Shown: positions 35,032 to 43,761, numbered from the stretch's first letter. The stretch is DNA of 64,000 nucleotides from Curtobacterium sp. L6-1 (GCF_018885305.1 NZ_CP076544.1:310001-374000), one strand, 5' to 3'. Notes: generated from the letters alone by a model not told the origin. Numbers and translations: made by a program.

Positions 35032-36104
35032 TCGGCAGCTGCCACCAGGGCGGCGACCGGCACCGCGCCCGCCAGGACCCGGCCGTCGTCGGTCAGGTAC
35101 ACGGAGACGAGTGACGTCTGCACGGCACGTCCGCCGTCGACGCTGGTGGTGAGCTGGTCGAGGAGCCCGGAGGCGTCCGACCCGGTGTCCTTCGTCGCTC
35201 CGGTCCCCGCGGGGAGCGTGACGACGGTGTCCCAGCCGCTGCCGGAGACGGTCGCGCCGCCGTGGTCGTGGCCGCGCGCACCGTCGCCGTGACCACGGGC
35301 CGCACCCGGGTCGACGTCGGACAGGTCCTTCGTGGTGACGTCCGCACCCGCCGGCGGGGTGAAGTCGAACAGGCGGGCAGCGGGTGCGCCGTAGTCGAGG
35401 CTCGTGAAGCCGACCTGGAAGGCCGGGTCGTCCGCACCGGCGGCGGTGACCGAGGCGCGCAGCGGCAGCCCGGTCTGCTGGTCGACGGCGAGCTGCACGC
35501 GTCCGACGAGCGTGTCCGACGACTTCGGCGTCAGGGTGAGCAGCCAGGCGTCGTGCCCGGCGACCGAGGTCGCGACCGGCTTCGACACCGTCGTGGTCGG
35601 GGTGATCGCGTCGATCGCGCGCTCGGCCACGTCGGTCGGGGTCGTGGTACCCGCGGCGGGGGCGTCGGCGGTCCGGCTCGGCAGGGTGACCTGCGTCGCC
35701 GTGCGGTCCTTCGAGTCCCAGGTCCAGACGCGGTCACCGTTGCGGACGAGGTCCTGTTCGGCGAGCTGCTCGGTCACCTGGATGCGCTGCTTGCTCGCCC
35801 CGTCGACGTAGACCCGAGCGGTGTGCGGCGCGGTGAGCAGGCCGAGGACGTCCGAGGCGTCGCCCTCGAGCGAGGACCCGCCGGCACCGGCGGGGAGTTC
35901 GGGGAGGCCGAGCGCGCTGGTCTGCGTGAGCTTGCCGGAGTACCGGGCGTCCGAGGACTCGGCGATGCTCGCGATGACGGCGGCGGCGGTCGGGTGCGAC
36001 CCGGCGATCGGGGTCGCGGCGGCCTGGGCGAGGGCGGGAGCGGCGACGGCACCGGCCACGACGACGGGTGCGATCACGGCCGGCAGCCAGACGGACTTCT
36101 TCAT
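35028..36104 (-). CDS. Exported LolA/RseB-like protein
   Basis: A 358-residue protein with a Sec-type signal peptide (MKKSVWLPAVIAPVVVAG, cleavage likely after ALAQA). It contains an outer-membrane-lipoprotein-carrier/RseB-like beta domain: YSGKLTQTSALGLPELP, RVYVDGASKQRIQV, VWTWDSKDRTATQV, and a C-terminal FTSLDYG...FDFTPPAGADV. In monoderm bacteria such proteins are envelope proteins of unclear role. It heads an operon with the ABC exporter (GTGA overlap), so it may assist that exporter or be its sensor. Start by Shine-Dalgarno GAGGGGATG. Confidence 0.78.
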   Translation of the reverse strand: MKKSVWLPAVIAPVVVAGAVAAPALAQAAATPIAGSHPTAAAVIASIAESSDARYSGKLTQTSALGLPELPAGAGGSSLEGDASDVLGLLTAPHTARVYVDGASKQRIQVTEQLAEQDLVRNGDRVWTWDSKDRTATQVTLPSRTADAPAAGTTTPTDVAERAIDAITPTTTVSKPVATSVAGHDAWLLTLTPKSSDTLVGRVQLAVDQQTGLPLRASVTAAGADDPAFQVGFTSLDYGAPAARLFDFTPPAGADVTTKDLSDVDPGAARGHGDGARGHDHGGATVSGSGWDTVVTLPAGTGATKDTGSDASGLLDQLTTSVDGGRAVQTSLVSVYLTDDGRVLAGAVPVAALVAAAE

Positions 36105-36234
36105 GGGTACATCCCCTCGGTGGAGCAGCGGACCCACGGTGGAGCATCGCGGGACGCGAGCACCGTACGTCCGACAACCGACAGAACGCTGTGCTCCGGC
36201 CGTCGTGCGGGGCCGGGACACAGCGGGTGGACCG

Positions 36235-36696
36235 TCAGCGGGCGGGGTGCTCGTAGGAGCGGATCGCGTCGACCTTCCCGGCGCTCGGGGAGTCGGGGTC
36301 GAACGTGTACCCGAGCCACTCCCGCACGAGGCGACGGGCGAGCTCGGTGCCGATCACCCGCTGCCCGAGGCAGAGCACCTGGGCGTCGTTCGACAGCACC
36401 GAGCGCTCGACGCTGAACGGGTCGTGCGCGGTGACCGCCCGGATGCCGGGGACCTTGTTCGCGCTGATCGCGACGCCGAGCCCGGTCCCGCAGACGAGCA
36501 GTGCCCGGTCGGCGGACCCGTCGGCCACCAGCCGCGCAGCCGCGACGGCGACGTGCGGGTACGCGGTGTGGCCGTCGGCGTCGACCCCCACGTCGACGAG
36601 GCTGCTGACCCGCGGATCGGCGGCGAGGTCGTCGCGGAGGACCTCCTTGAGCGCGAAGCCGGCGTCGTCGGACCCGACCACGATGCGGAACGTCAT
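36235..36696 (-). CDS. RpiB-family sugar-phosphate isomerase, probable erythrulose-4-phosphate isomerase
   Basis: A 153-residue RpiB/LacAB-family isomerase. The catalytic Cys69 is in [19 protein letters not shown]. At the substrate loop it reads GSDDAGF, while ribose-5-phosphate isomerase B has DHAGF; loss of that His is consistent with a tetrulose-phosphate isomerase of the DerI/EryI type rather than ribose 5-phosphate. Its start overlaps the stop of the DhaK-DhaL-type kinase (ATGA), so the pair should act in sequence. The substrate is inferred from cluster context. Confidence 0.8.
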   Translation of the reverse strand: MTFRIVVGSDDAGFALKEVLRDDLAADPRVSSLVDVGVDADGHTAYPHVAVAAARLVADGSADRALLVCGTGLGVAISANKVPGIRAVTAHDPFSVERSVLSNDAQVLCLGQRVIGTELARRLVREWLGYTFDPDSPSAGKVDAIRSYEHPAR

Positions 36697-38468
36697 GCGT
36701 GGACTCCTTCGGTGTGCACTGCGGTGGTGGTGTGGTCGGGCCCGCCGGCCCGCGCGCTGAGGACGGCGCCGGTGCAGGTGAGGACCATGCTCATCGACAC
36801 GGCACCGGCGTCGGGCGTGCCCACGCTCTTCTCGGCGAGGGGGCGCGCCCGTCCGACCCGCGGGGTGAGGGCGGCGGTGGCGGTCGCCTGGACCTCGGCG
36901 ACCGTCGCGGCTGCGGTCCAGGCCTCGGCGAGCGACGAACCGGCGGCCACCCCCTCGTCGAGCGCATCGACGAACGGCAGCAGGGCGTCGAGCAGCGTCT
37001 TGTCCCCGCGCTGCGCACGCCCGAGCTGCACGATCGCGTCGGCGAAGGCCCGGGCGGCGTCGACGACGAGGGCCGGCGTGACCTCGTCCACCTCGTCGCC
37101 GATCGCCGCCCCGAACGCCTCGAGCGCCGCACCCCACAGCACGCCGGAGGTGCCGCCGGCCTGCGCCGCCCAGGCCTCACCGGCCCGTCCGAGCAGGAAC
37201 CCGGTGCCCGCCGCCGGGTCGGTGCCGTCCACCGCGCGCCGGGCGGCGCCGATGCCCTTCACCATGCCGCGTCCGTGGTCGCCGTCCCCGGCGACCGCGT
37301 CGATGCGACCGAGCTCGTGCTCCTGGCTGCGGAGGAGCGCGTCCATCGCCGCCACGACGTCGCGCGCGGTGGCCGCGGCCCGCCGGGAGGCACGGCTCGC
37401 CGCCGGCACGACCGTCGCGGTCGCCGCCGCCTCGGTCACGGCCGCCGCGGGGACCAGGGCGGCGAGGGGAGCGGCGGCCTTCCGGTAGGCGGGCGTGTGG
37501 GCGTCGGCGCGCCAGAGTCGCTCGAGCTCGTCGTCGAGCCACTGCAGGGTGAGTGAGCACCCGCCCATGTCGAGGCTCGTCACGAGTTCCCCGACCTTGG
37601 GCTCGACGACCTCGAGGCCGGCCCTAGCCAGGAGCGGGGCGATCCGGCCCCAGAGCAGGAACAGCTCCTCGTACTTGGTGTCCCCGAGGCCGTTGAGCAC
37701 CGGTGCGACCCGGGTCGTGTCGGTGGCGTCGTCCGGACGCTCGGCCAGCAGCCGTCCGACGAGCAGGTCCGCGAGCTCCCGCGCCGGCAGCAGGGGGACG
37801 TCGCGGATGCCCGGCTCGCCGTGGATGCCGAGGCCGAGCCCGAGGTGCCCGTCCGGCACGGTGAACAGCGGTCCGTCGGCGCCCGGCATGGTGCACCCGG
37901 AGAACGCGACGCCGATGGTCCGGGTGCGCTCGTTCGCGCGGTTCCCGATGCGTTCGACCTCGTCGAGGGAGGCGCCCTCGGCAGCGGCCGCGCCCATGGC
38001 CTTGAAGACGGCGAGGTCACCTGCGATGCCCCGGCGCCGGTCGACCTCGTCCGCCGAGGCGACGTCGTCGGTGACCACGACGATGCGGGTGTCGGTGCCG
38101 CCCGCGCGGAGCCGCTCCGCCGCGAGCCCGAAGTTCATCGTGTCCCCGGCGTAGTTGCCGAAGGACAGGACGACCCCGCGCCCCTGGTCGGCGGCCTTGG
38201 CGACGGAGTAGACCTGCGCGGCCGACGGCGACGTGAAGACGTTGCCGACGACGGCGCCGGTGGCGAGGCCGGGACCGACCAGGCCGCTGAACGCGGGGTA
38301 GTGCCCCGAGCCTCCGCCGACGACGACGGCGACCTGCGGGTCGGCGCCCGCGGTGGGCAGGGTCACGACGCCGCCGGTCACGCCGCGGACCCGGTCGGCG
38401 TACAGGGCGAGCCAGCCCGCCAGTTGGTCCTCGGCGAACTCGTCGGGGTCGTCGCAGATGGTGGTCAT
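36693..38468 (-). CDS. DhaK-DhaL fusion kinase, probable erythrulose/dihydroxyacetone kinase
   Basis: A 591-residue ATP-dependent kinase with DhaK and DhaL domains in one chain. The DhaK domain (1 to about 340) has [12 protein letters not shown] and the covalent-substrate His216 in GIHGEPG. The DhaL domain (about 375-575) has the Mg/ATP Asp cluster in [11 protein letters not shown] and GGTSGVLWG. Classical members phosphorylate dihydroxyacetone. With an RpiB-like isomerase, an SDR and a polyol permease around it, D- or L-erythrulose is the more likely substrate, as for mycobacterial DerK/LerK. Confidence 0.85.
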   Translation of the reverse strand: MTTICDDPDEFAEDQLAGWLALYADRVRGVTGGVVTLPTAGADPQVAVVVGGGSGHYPAFSGLVGPGLATGAVVGNVFTSPSAAQVYSVAKAADQGRGVVLSFGNYAGDTMNFGLAAERLRAGGTDTRIVVVTDDVASADEVDRRRGIAGDLAVFKAMGAAAAEGASLDEVERIGNRANERTRTIGVAFSGCTMPGADGPLFTVPDGHLGLGLGIHGEPGIRDVPLLPARELADLLVGRLLAERPDDATDTTRVAPVLNGLGDTKYEELFLLWGRIAPLLARAGLEVVEPKVGELVTSLDMGGCSLTLQWLDDELERLWRADAHTPAYRKAAAPLAALVPAAAVTEAAATATVVPAASRASRRAAATARDVVAAMDALLRSQEHELGRIDAVAGDGDHGRGMVKGIGAARRAVDGTDPAAGTGFLLGRAGEAWAAQAGGTSGVLWGAALEAFGAAIGDEVDEVTPALVVDAARAFADAIVQLGRAQRGDKTLLDALLPFVDALDEGVAAGSSLAEAWTAAATVAEVQATATAALTPRVGRARPLAEKSVGTPDAGAVSMSMVLTCTGAVLSARAGGPDHTTTAVHTEGVHA

Positions 38469-38511
38469 GGTGCGGTCCTCCTCGGGACGGATGGAGTGGG
38501 GTCGGAGCAGG

Positions 38512-39182
38512 TCAGGAGGCGTCGCCGTGTGCGGTGTCGCGGTGCTGGGGGACGTGGAGCCGGCCGACCAGCACGAACGCGCAGGCGTAGAGCCCGACGA
38601 AGGTCCAGGTCACGGCCGCGCCGTCGCCGCCGAGGGCGAACACGACGGCGACGACGCCGGTGCCGAGGAACGCGGCCCCGCCCGCGGCGGTCGTGTACAT
38701 CGCCATCGCGGCGCCCTTGTGGCAGGGTTCGAGCGCGGGCATGATCGCGCCCATCGGCACGAAGCCGGCCAGGGAGCAGCCGAACACGCAGCCGGCGACC
38801 ACGGCGGCGACGTAGCCCCAGTCGGAGCCGGCCGGCACGAGTTGCGGCACGTACCACCAGGCGAGGAGGCCGACCGCCGAGCCGACGACCCCGAACCACC
38901 GGACGGTGCGCACCCAGCCGATGCGGTCGCCGACCCAGCCGAACAGGGCGTTGACGAGGATGTTCGTGGAGTAGACGCAGACGGTCATGAGCAGCCAGCG
39001 CTGCTGCCCCCAGCCGCGGTCCTCGGCGGGGCGACGACGTTCGACTCGACGCCGACCCCCGTCATCGTGAGCAGGACCCCGAGGAAGCCGGGGGCGAGGG
39101 GGCGGGGGATCCCGAGACGGTCGAAGCGACCCGTGGTCGGTGCCGGCGCGGTGTCGGGCAGGGGTTTCGTCGTCGTTGACAT
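38512..39182 (-). pseudogene. Polyol MFS permease with internal deletion and frameshift
   Basis: The N-terminal 45-50 residues (MSTTTKPLPDTAP, FDRLGIPRPLAPGFLGVLL, GVGVESNVV) and the C-terminal half (EDRGWGQQRWLLMTV, ALFGWVGDRIGWVRTVRWFG, GFVPMGAIMPALE, ending HGDAS) of a polyol-permease-type MFS transporter are present. They lie in different frames joined at about 39028-39042. Intact relatives are about 420-450 residues long; here some 200 residues (several helices) are missing. The gene cannot make a working transporter. It begins with ATG at 39182, divergent from the dehydrogenase. An assembly error is the alternative explanation. Confidence 0.82.
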
Positions 39183-39207
39183 GGACTCTCTCGATCGCAG
39201 AGGTATC

Positions 39208-39224
39208 TGACATCGAGTATGTTA
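39208..39224. promoter_or_regulatory. Candidate operator in the divergent MFS/SDR promoter region
   Basis: TGACATCGAGTATGTTA is an imperfect inverted repeat (TGACAT / ATGTTA, one mismatch) in the 49-bp gap between the divergent permease remnant and dehydrogenase genes. It overlaps the AT-richest bases of the region and is 8 bases before the SDR start. It is a plausible target of the SorC-type regulator at 40137. Confidence 0.45.
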
Positions 39225-39231
39225 CCCACTC

Positions 39232-40062
39232 ATGTCCACGTCTCCGAACCACCAGCCCGCACCCACCGCCGAGGAGTTCGCCGCCGCACTCCGTCCCGGC
39301 CCCGAGCACCTCGACCACGGCGGCTCCTTCGCCGGCCGGGTCGCGGTCGTCACCGGCGGCGCGTCCGGCATCGGGAACGCGATCGCGCACGCCCTCGCCG
39401 GTCGCGGGGCCCGCGTCGCCGTGCTCGACGTCCGCGCCGACGCCTCGGCCGCCGCCGCCGACGCGCTCGCCGGCTCCGGCCACCTGGGCACCGCGTGCGA
39501 CGTCACCGTCCAGGACTCGGTCGACCGGGCGGTCGCCGGGGTCCTCGCCGCCACCGGGCGCGTCGACGTCCTCGTCAACTGCGCGGGCGTCGTCGCGCTC
39601 GCCCCGGCCGAGGACCTCGGTGCCGACTCCTGGGACCGCACGCTCGCGGTCAACCTGACCGGCACCAACCGGGTCACCCAGGCAGTCGGGCGCCACATGC
39701 TCGCCGCCGGGTACGGGCGCGTCGTGACCATCGCGTCGCAGGCGGCGCACGTCGGCATCGACGGGCACGCCGCCTACTGCGCGTCGAAGGCGGGGGTCCT
39801 CGGGCTCACCCGGGTGCTCGCGCTCGAGTGGGGCCGCCGCGGCGTGACCGTCAACACGGTGTCGCCGACCGTCGTGCTCACCGCGCTCGGCCGCTCGGCG
39901 TGGGCGAACGACGCCGGACTCCGCCACCAAGAGGAGATCCCGACGGGCCGGTTCGCGACGCCCGACGAGATCGCGGCGGCGGTACTGTTCCTGGCCGGGG
40001 AGTCCGCGGCGATGGTGAACGGTGCGGACCTCCGCGTGGACGGGGGGTTCACGATCCGGTAG
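39232..40062 (+). CDS. SDR-family polyol dehydrogenase, probable D-threitol dehydrogenase
   Basis: A 276-residue classical short-chain dehydrogenase. NAD-binding GGASGIGNAIA (about residues 38-48), NCAGVV, catalytic Ser in TIASQAAHVG, Tyr-x3-Lys in AAYCASKAG, and the distinctive SPTVVLTALGRSAWAND substrate loop. That loop, the 30-residue N-terminal extension and the neighbours (erythrulose-type kinase, isomerase, polyol permease) fit the mycobacterial D-threitol dehydrogenase DthD group. Arabitol or galactitol dehydrogenase are alternatives. Confidence 0.83.
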   Translation: MSTSPNHQPAPTAEEFAAALRPGPEHLDHGGSFAGRVAVVTGGASGIGNAIAHALAGRGARVAVLDVRADASAAAADALAGSGHLGTACDVTVQDSVDRAVAGVLAATGRVDVLVNCAGVVALAPAEDLGADSWDRTLAVNLTGTNRVTQAVGRHMLAAGYGRVVTIASQAAHVGIDGHAAYCASKAGVLGLTRVLALEWGRRGVTVNTVSPTVVLTALGRSAWANDAGLRHQEEIPTGRFATPDEIAAAVLFLAGESAAMVNGADLRVDGGFTIR

Positions 40063-40136
40063 GGCGGCCGACGCTACGATCGCGGTGTCGTCGCGGCGTC
40101 CGCCCGACGACGTGACCCCCGGGAGGCCCGCGCTCG

Positions 40137-41237
40137 ATGTCCGTCCCAGCCCCGTCCGGCCAGACACCGACCGGTCCGACACCGACCGGCCAGACACCGT
40201 CCGGCCAGACCCCGTCCGACCGCACCGGTCCCGGCGGCGCCCCACGCGGGACGGTCCGTCCGGGTGGTGGTACGCCGGAGCCCGCGGTCGTCGCCTCCGA
40301 CGGCGGCCGGTCGCGCTTCCCGCTCGACACCGTGTACCAGGCGGCTCGGATGTACTACCTCGAGGACGCCACGCAGAGCGAGATCGCGGCGCGGCTCGGG
40401 GTCTCCCGGCCGACCGTGAGCCGCCTCGTCTCCGAGGCCCGGCGCGCCGGTCTCGTCCGGATCGAGGTCGTCGACCCGTTCCAGGACGAGACCGTCGGCC
40501 TGGCCGAGCGGTTGCGTGTGGCACTCGGGCTGCAGGCCGTGTACGTCACCGCCGTGACGCACGCCGCGACCCTGGGCGTGGACCTCGCCGAGCCGGTCGC
40601 CGCCGCCGTCGAGGCGATGCGGCTCGTGCCGGGCGACGCCGTGCTCGTGTCCTCCGGCAGCACGGTGCACGCCATCGCGCACGGCGCGGTGCCGCCGATG
40701 CCCGGCGTGCAGCTCGTCCCCACCGTCGGTGGCCAGGCGGACCCGAACCAGTGGTTCCAGACGAACGAGATCACCCGGGCGGCGGCGGAGCGGTCCGGTG
40801 CGATCCCGGCCTTCCTGTTCGCGCAGGCCCTCCCGTCGGAGGCGCTGCGGGCCTCCCTCGACGAGGACCCGGCCTTCCAGCACGTCGTCGGCCTCTGGAG
40901 TCGGGCGAAGGGCGCCGTCCTCGGCATCGGCGCGCCGGTGGCGATGCGGGACGCGATGGCGCGCGGACTGCCGGTGGACGACGCCGTGTTCGACCGGGCG
41001 ACCGGCGACGTGTGCCTCAACTTCACCGGCCCGGACGGCGAACCGATCGAGTTCCCGGGCAGCGACCGGATGGTGCGCACCTCGCGCGAGGTCCTCGCCG
41101 CGGTGCCGCACGCCGTCGGTGTGGCCGTCGGGGCGGTCAAGGTGCCGAGCATCATCAGCGCCGTGCGGGGCCGGTTGGTCAACGAGCTCGTCACGGACGC
41201 GGCGACCGCGCGAGCGCTGCTCGACGCGCTGGACTGA
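40137..41237 (+). CDS. SorC/DeoR-type sugar-binding transcriptional regulator
   Basis: A 366-residue regulator: a winged HTH (about 65-110, QSEIAARLGVSRPTVSRLV) followed by the SorC sugar-phosphate-binding domain (LVSSGSTVHAIAHGA, LGIGAPVAMRDA, GDVCLNFTGPDGEPI). An unusual Pro/Thr/Gly-rich N-terminal arm of about 50 residues contains five imperfect pentapeptide units. It follows the dehydrogenase and most likely controls the threitol/erythrulose cluster with a sugar phosphate as effector. A later start near the HTH cannot be excluded. Confidence 0.85.
   Translation: MSVPAPSGQTPTGPTPTGQTPSGQTPSDRTGPGGAPRGTVRPGGGTPEPAVVASDGGRSRFPLDTVYQAARMYYLEDATQSEIAARLGVSRPTVSRLVSEARRAGLVRIEVVDPFQDETVGLAERLRVALGLQAVYVTAVTHAATLGVDLAEPVAAAVEAMRLVPGDAVLVSSGSTVHAIAHGAVPPMPGVQLVPTVGGQADPNQWFQTNEITRAAAERSGAIPAFLFAQALPSEALRASLDEDPAFQHVVGLWSRAKGAVLGIGAPVAMRDAMARGLPVDDAVFDRATGDVCLNFTGPDGEPIEFPGSDRMVRTSREVLAAVPHAVGVAVGAVKVPSIISAVRGRLVNELVTDAATARALLDALD
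40152..40226 (+). repeat. Five 15-bp tandem units in the SorC regulator 5' end
   Basis: Five in-frame 15-bp units (40152-40166, 40167-40181, 40182-40196, 40197-40211, 40212-40226) of the form CCG(T/A)CCGGCCAGACA encode imperfect repeats such as PSGQT/PTGPT (residues 6-30). Unit number could vary without breaking the frame. Confidence 0.8.
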
Positions 41238-41240
41238 GTC

Positions 41241-41271
41241 CCGGACACCCGGACACCCGGACACCCGGACC
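41241..41271 (+). repeat. 8-bp tandem repeat after the SorC regulator
   Basis: CCGGACAC is repeated three times and begins a fourth unit directly after the stop codon at 41237. A typical slippage-prone array; no function is implied. Confidence 0.75.
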
Positions 41272-41308
41272 GGTCGGACGGGCACCGGTGCCCGGAGGGC
41301 CGTGGCGG

Positions 41309-41833
41309 TCAGCGGGACCGGCGCACGTCCCACAGGTGGTGGACCGGGTCGTGCGCGTAGTAGACGGCGAGCGTCGCGACGGTGAAGACGCTGCCGTCCG
41401 AGCGGCGTCCGGTTCGCTCGAGCTGCCCGTCGTGCACCGCGCCGAACGCCGACACCGCGCGGTCCGCGGCCTCGCCGAGCTCCCGGGCGACGGTCGCGGG
41501 GTCCTGCTCGGCGTAGCGCTCGGCGACGGCGGTGGCGTCCTGGTCCCAGTCCGGGAAGAGCGGGTCGTCCTGGTCGAGCAGGAGCGCGAGCCGCTCGGTC
41601 ATCTTCCGGTGCACGTCGCGGACGTGGGCGCCGTACTCGAGCGGTGACCAGGTGGCCGGGTCCGGGCGCTCTCGCACGTCGGGACGGGCGAGCTGCTCGG
41701 GCCAACCGTCCGAGTTCGCGTCGATGATGCCCGGCACGTCGCGGATCGACACGCTCGCGCCGTCGAACCCGCAGTCGGGGCAGGCCGCGTCGATGACCCA
41801 GGTCCAGTTCTTCGTGTCCGGTGCGATCGCCAC
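41309..41833 (-). CDS. DinB-superfamily protein with Cys-x2-Cys near the N terminus
   Basis: A 174-residue four-helix-bundle protein of the DinB/DUF664 type. It has the segments WSPLEYGAHVRDVHRKM (first metal-ligand His) and VYYAHDPVHHLWDV (C-terminal His pair). A small N-terminal patch CPDCGFD could bind a metal. Many actinobacterial members are thiol transferases or maleylpyruvate-isomerase-like; the substrate is unknown. The GTG at 41833 has TACGGT six bases upstream. Confidence 0.75.
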   Translation of the reverse strand: MAIAPDTKNWTWVIDAACPDCGFDGASVSIRDVPGIIDANSDGWPEQLARPDVRERPDPATWSPLEYGAHVRDVHRKMTERLALLLDQDDPLFPDWDQDATAVAERYAEQDPATVARELGEAADRAVSAFGAVHDGQLERTGRRSDGSVFTVATLAVYYAHDPVHHLWDVRRSR

Positions 41834-41894
41834 GGCGCGACCGTACCAGTCGGCGTCGTCCGCGCAGGGTCGTGTGACGCCGCCGCGGGGCCCG

Positions 41895-42908
41895 TCACTC
41901 GCGGTCGAGCGCGGGCCAGACCGGGAACGGGTCGGCCCACGACCGCCAGAGGTCGGGGCCGGCCAACAGTTCGGGTGGGGTGATGAGGGCGCCGTCGAGC
42001 GCCCGCGTGATCCGGTCGACGTCGAGGTCCTCGCCGACGAACCACAGCGCCTGCCCGACCGGTGCGTCCTCGTCCCACGACGGGTTCGCGGTCGGGTCGA
42101 GCGCGAGCATCGCACCGACGCTCGACCACGAGCCCACGTGGTCGGGTCGGGAGGCCAGGCGGAAGAAGCCGCGGGAGCGCAGGACCCGTCCGTTCGGTCC
42201 GGCGGCCAGGTCGTGCTCGACGACGTCGGCCAGACGGGCCGGGTGGAACGGCAGCGGCTCCCGGTAGCGCAGCGACACCAGGCCGTCGAGCGTCCGCGGG
42301 CGGGCGTCGTCCTCCACGGCCGAGAGTGCGCGCATCCAGCCCGCGCCACCGGCGAGGACCCGGGCGGCCCCGCCGTTCGAGGCCGGCAGGTCGTCGGCAC
42401 CGCGCACCCGGGCGTCGGCGAGCACGACGGCCTGCGGTGCGCACCGGTGCACGAGGGCGACCAGCGCGCGCCGGCGGGCCGGGCGCAGGCGGTCGACACG
42501 GTCGAGCACGATGACGGTCGCGTACTCGAGGAGCGCGGCCAGGCGTTCCCCCTCCACGAACGCGTCGTCGACGCCCGACCAGAGCAGGTGGTCGACCTCG
42601 TCGGCGCGGAGCACGGACACCACGTGCCGCAGGACGCGGTCGTCGCCGGTCTCGGCCCGGGCGGCGTTCGCGAGCATCATGCCGACGGCGCGGGCGTCGC
42701 CACCGACGGGCAGCGTCACGACGAGGGAGTGGCGGGCGTCCGGACCGCAGGCGTCCGCCAGACGCTCGGCACGGTCAGCGATGGTCCGGGCGGCGTCGAG
42801 GGCGCTCCCGGCCGCGTGCAGCCGGTGGCCGTCGGACAGCCGTGCGGCGATGCGTGCGGCGTCGACGTCGTGGAGTGCGGAGACGAGGGTGATCGGGGCG
42901 ACGGGCAT
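41895..42908 (-). CDS. CobW/G3E-like protein without P-loop, Zur-linked
   Basis: A 337-residue relative of CobW-family metallochaperone GTPases. The C-terminal CobW domain is clear: [28 protein letters not shown] and WWx-like [11 protein letters not shown]. But the N terminus reads [19 protein letters not shown] where family members have a GxxGxGKT P-loop, the CxCC metal motif is missing, and the NKxD motif is replaced by VLDRVDRL. It is divergent from a zinc-free L36 gene across a Zur-like box, so a role in zinc starvation is likely, not by GTP hydrolysis. The ATG has TACCGT seven bases upstream. Confidence 0.8.
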   Translation of the reverse strand: MPVAPITLVSALHDVDAARIAARLSDGHRLHAAGSALDAARTIADRAERLADACGPDARHSLVVTLPVGGDARAVGMMLANAARAETGDDRVLRHVVSVLRADEVDHLLWSGVDDAFVEGERLAALLEYATVIVLDRVDRLRPARRRALVALVHRCAPQAVVLADARVRGADDLPASNGGAARVLAGGAGWMRALSAVEDDARPRTLDGLVSLRYREPLPFHPARLADVVEHDLAAGPNGRVLRSRGFFRLASRPDHVGSWSSVGAMLALDPTANPSWDEDAPVGQALWFVGEDLDVDRITRALDGALITPPELLAGPDLWRSWADPFPVWPALDRE

Positions 42909-42923
42909 GTGCAGTACGGTACA

Positions 42924-42938
42924 TGAAAACCGTTATCA
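42924..42938. promoter_or_regulatory. Zur-type box TGAAAACCGTTATCA
   Basis: A 7-1-7 imperfect inverted repeat (TGAAAAC C GTTATCA) between the divergent CobW-like and rpmJ genes, matching actinobacterial Zur boxes (TGAAAATnATTTTCA type). It covers the -35 region of the leftward promoter (-10 TACCGT at 42914-42919) and lies 14 bases before the rpmJ start, so zinc-loaded Zur would shut off both genes. Confidence 0.8.
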
Positions 42939-42952
42939 ACAAGGAGGCCCCG

Positions 42953-43075
42953 ATGAAGGTCCGCAACTCGCTCAAGGCGCTCAAGCAGATCCCCGGCTCG
43001 CAGGTGGTCCGCCGCCGCGGTCGCGTCTACGTCATCAACAAGAAGAACCCGCGGTGGAACACGCGCCAGGGCTGA
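42953..43075 (+). CDS. rpmJ: Ribosomal protein L36, zinc-independent (C-minus) type
   Basis: A 40-residue protein ([20 protein letters not shown], ending RWNTRQG) with the L36 pattern but with no Cys or His zinc ribbon ligands, so it is the C-minus paralogue made when zinc is short. It replaces the zinc-containing L36 in the large ribosomal subunit and frees zinc. The start has AAGGAGG six to eleven bases upstream. A Zur-like box directly before it supports this regulation. Confidence 0.93.
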   Translation: MKVRNSLKALKQIPGSQVVRRRGRVYVINKKNPRWNTRQG

Positions 43076-43104
43076 CGCCCCGGACGGGTCCGTAGGGTGA
43101 GGCC

Positions 43105-43761
43105 ATGCGACTCCTGCTCGTCCGCCACGGACAGACCCCCGCGAACGTGACCGGCCTGCTCGACGCCGAGGTGCCCGGACCCGGCCTCACCGACCTCGGG
43201 CAGGAGCAGGCCGACGCGCTGCCCGCCGCCCTCGGTGACCGGGGGATCGAGCGGCTCTTCACCTCGTCGATGGTCCGGACGCAGATCACCGCCGCACCGC
43301 TCGCCCGCGCACTCGACCTCGAGCCCGTCGTGCTGCCGGGCCTCCGGGAGATCGAGGCCGGCGACCTGCAGGGCAAGCGCGACCACGTGTCGGTGCAGAG
43401 CTACCTGGCGGCCGCGTACGCCTGGGCGGCGGGCGACCTCGACGAGCGGATGCCCGGCGCCGAGGACGGCCACGCCTTCTTCGACCGCTACGACGACGCC
43501 GTCCGGCAGATCGAGGCGACCGGGGTCGAGGTGGCGGCGGCGTTCAGCCACGGCGCGGCGATCCGCATCTGGGCCGCGGTCCGGTCGCAGAACGTGCCGA
43601 ACGACCTCGGTCGCGAGCGGCACCTCGAGAACACGGGCGTCGTCGAGCTCGAGGGCTCCAGCGCGGACGGCTGGCGGCTGGTGGACTGGGCCGGCGAGCC
43701 CATCGGCGGCGACGACCTGACGGACCTCACGGCCCAGGACCCGACCGGCGAGCGGTTCTGA
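43105..43761 (+). CDS. Histidine phosphatase (phosphoglycerate mutase-like)
   Basis: A 218-residue member of the histidine phosphatase superfamily. The catalytic RHG is in LLVRHGQTPANVTG (His9), the second catalytic His in FSHGAAIR, with ETxxxLxEI-like REIEAGDLQGK. Substrates range from 3-phosphoglycerate to sugar phosphates and cannot be told here. ATG with TAGGGT six bases upstream (leaderless). Confidence 0.9.
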   Translation: MRLLLVRHGQTPANVTGLLDAEVPGPGLTDLGQEQADALPAALGDRGIERLFTSSMVRTQITAAPLARALDLEPVVLPGLREIEAGDLQGKRDHVSVQSYLAAAYAWAAGDLDERMPGAEDGHAFFDRYDDAVRQIEATGVEVAAAFSHGAAIRIWAAVRSQNVPNDLGRERHLENTGVVELEGSSADGWRLVDWAGEPIGGDDLTDLTAQDPTGERF

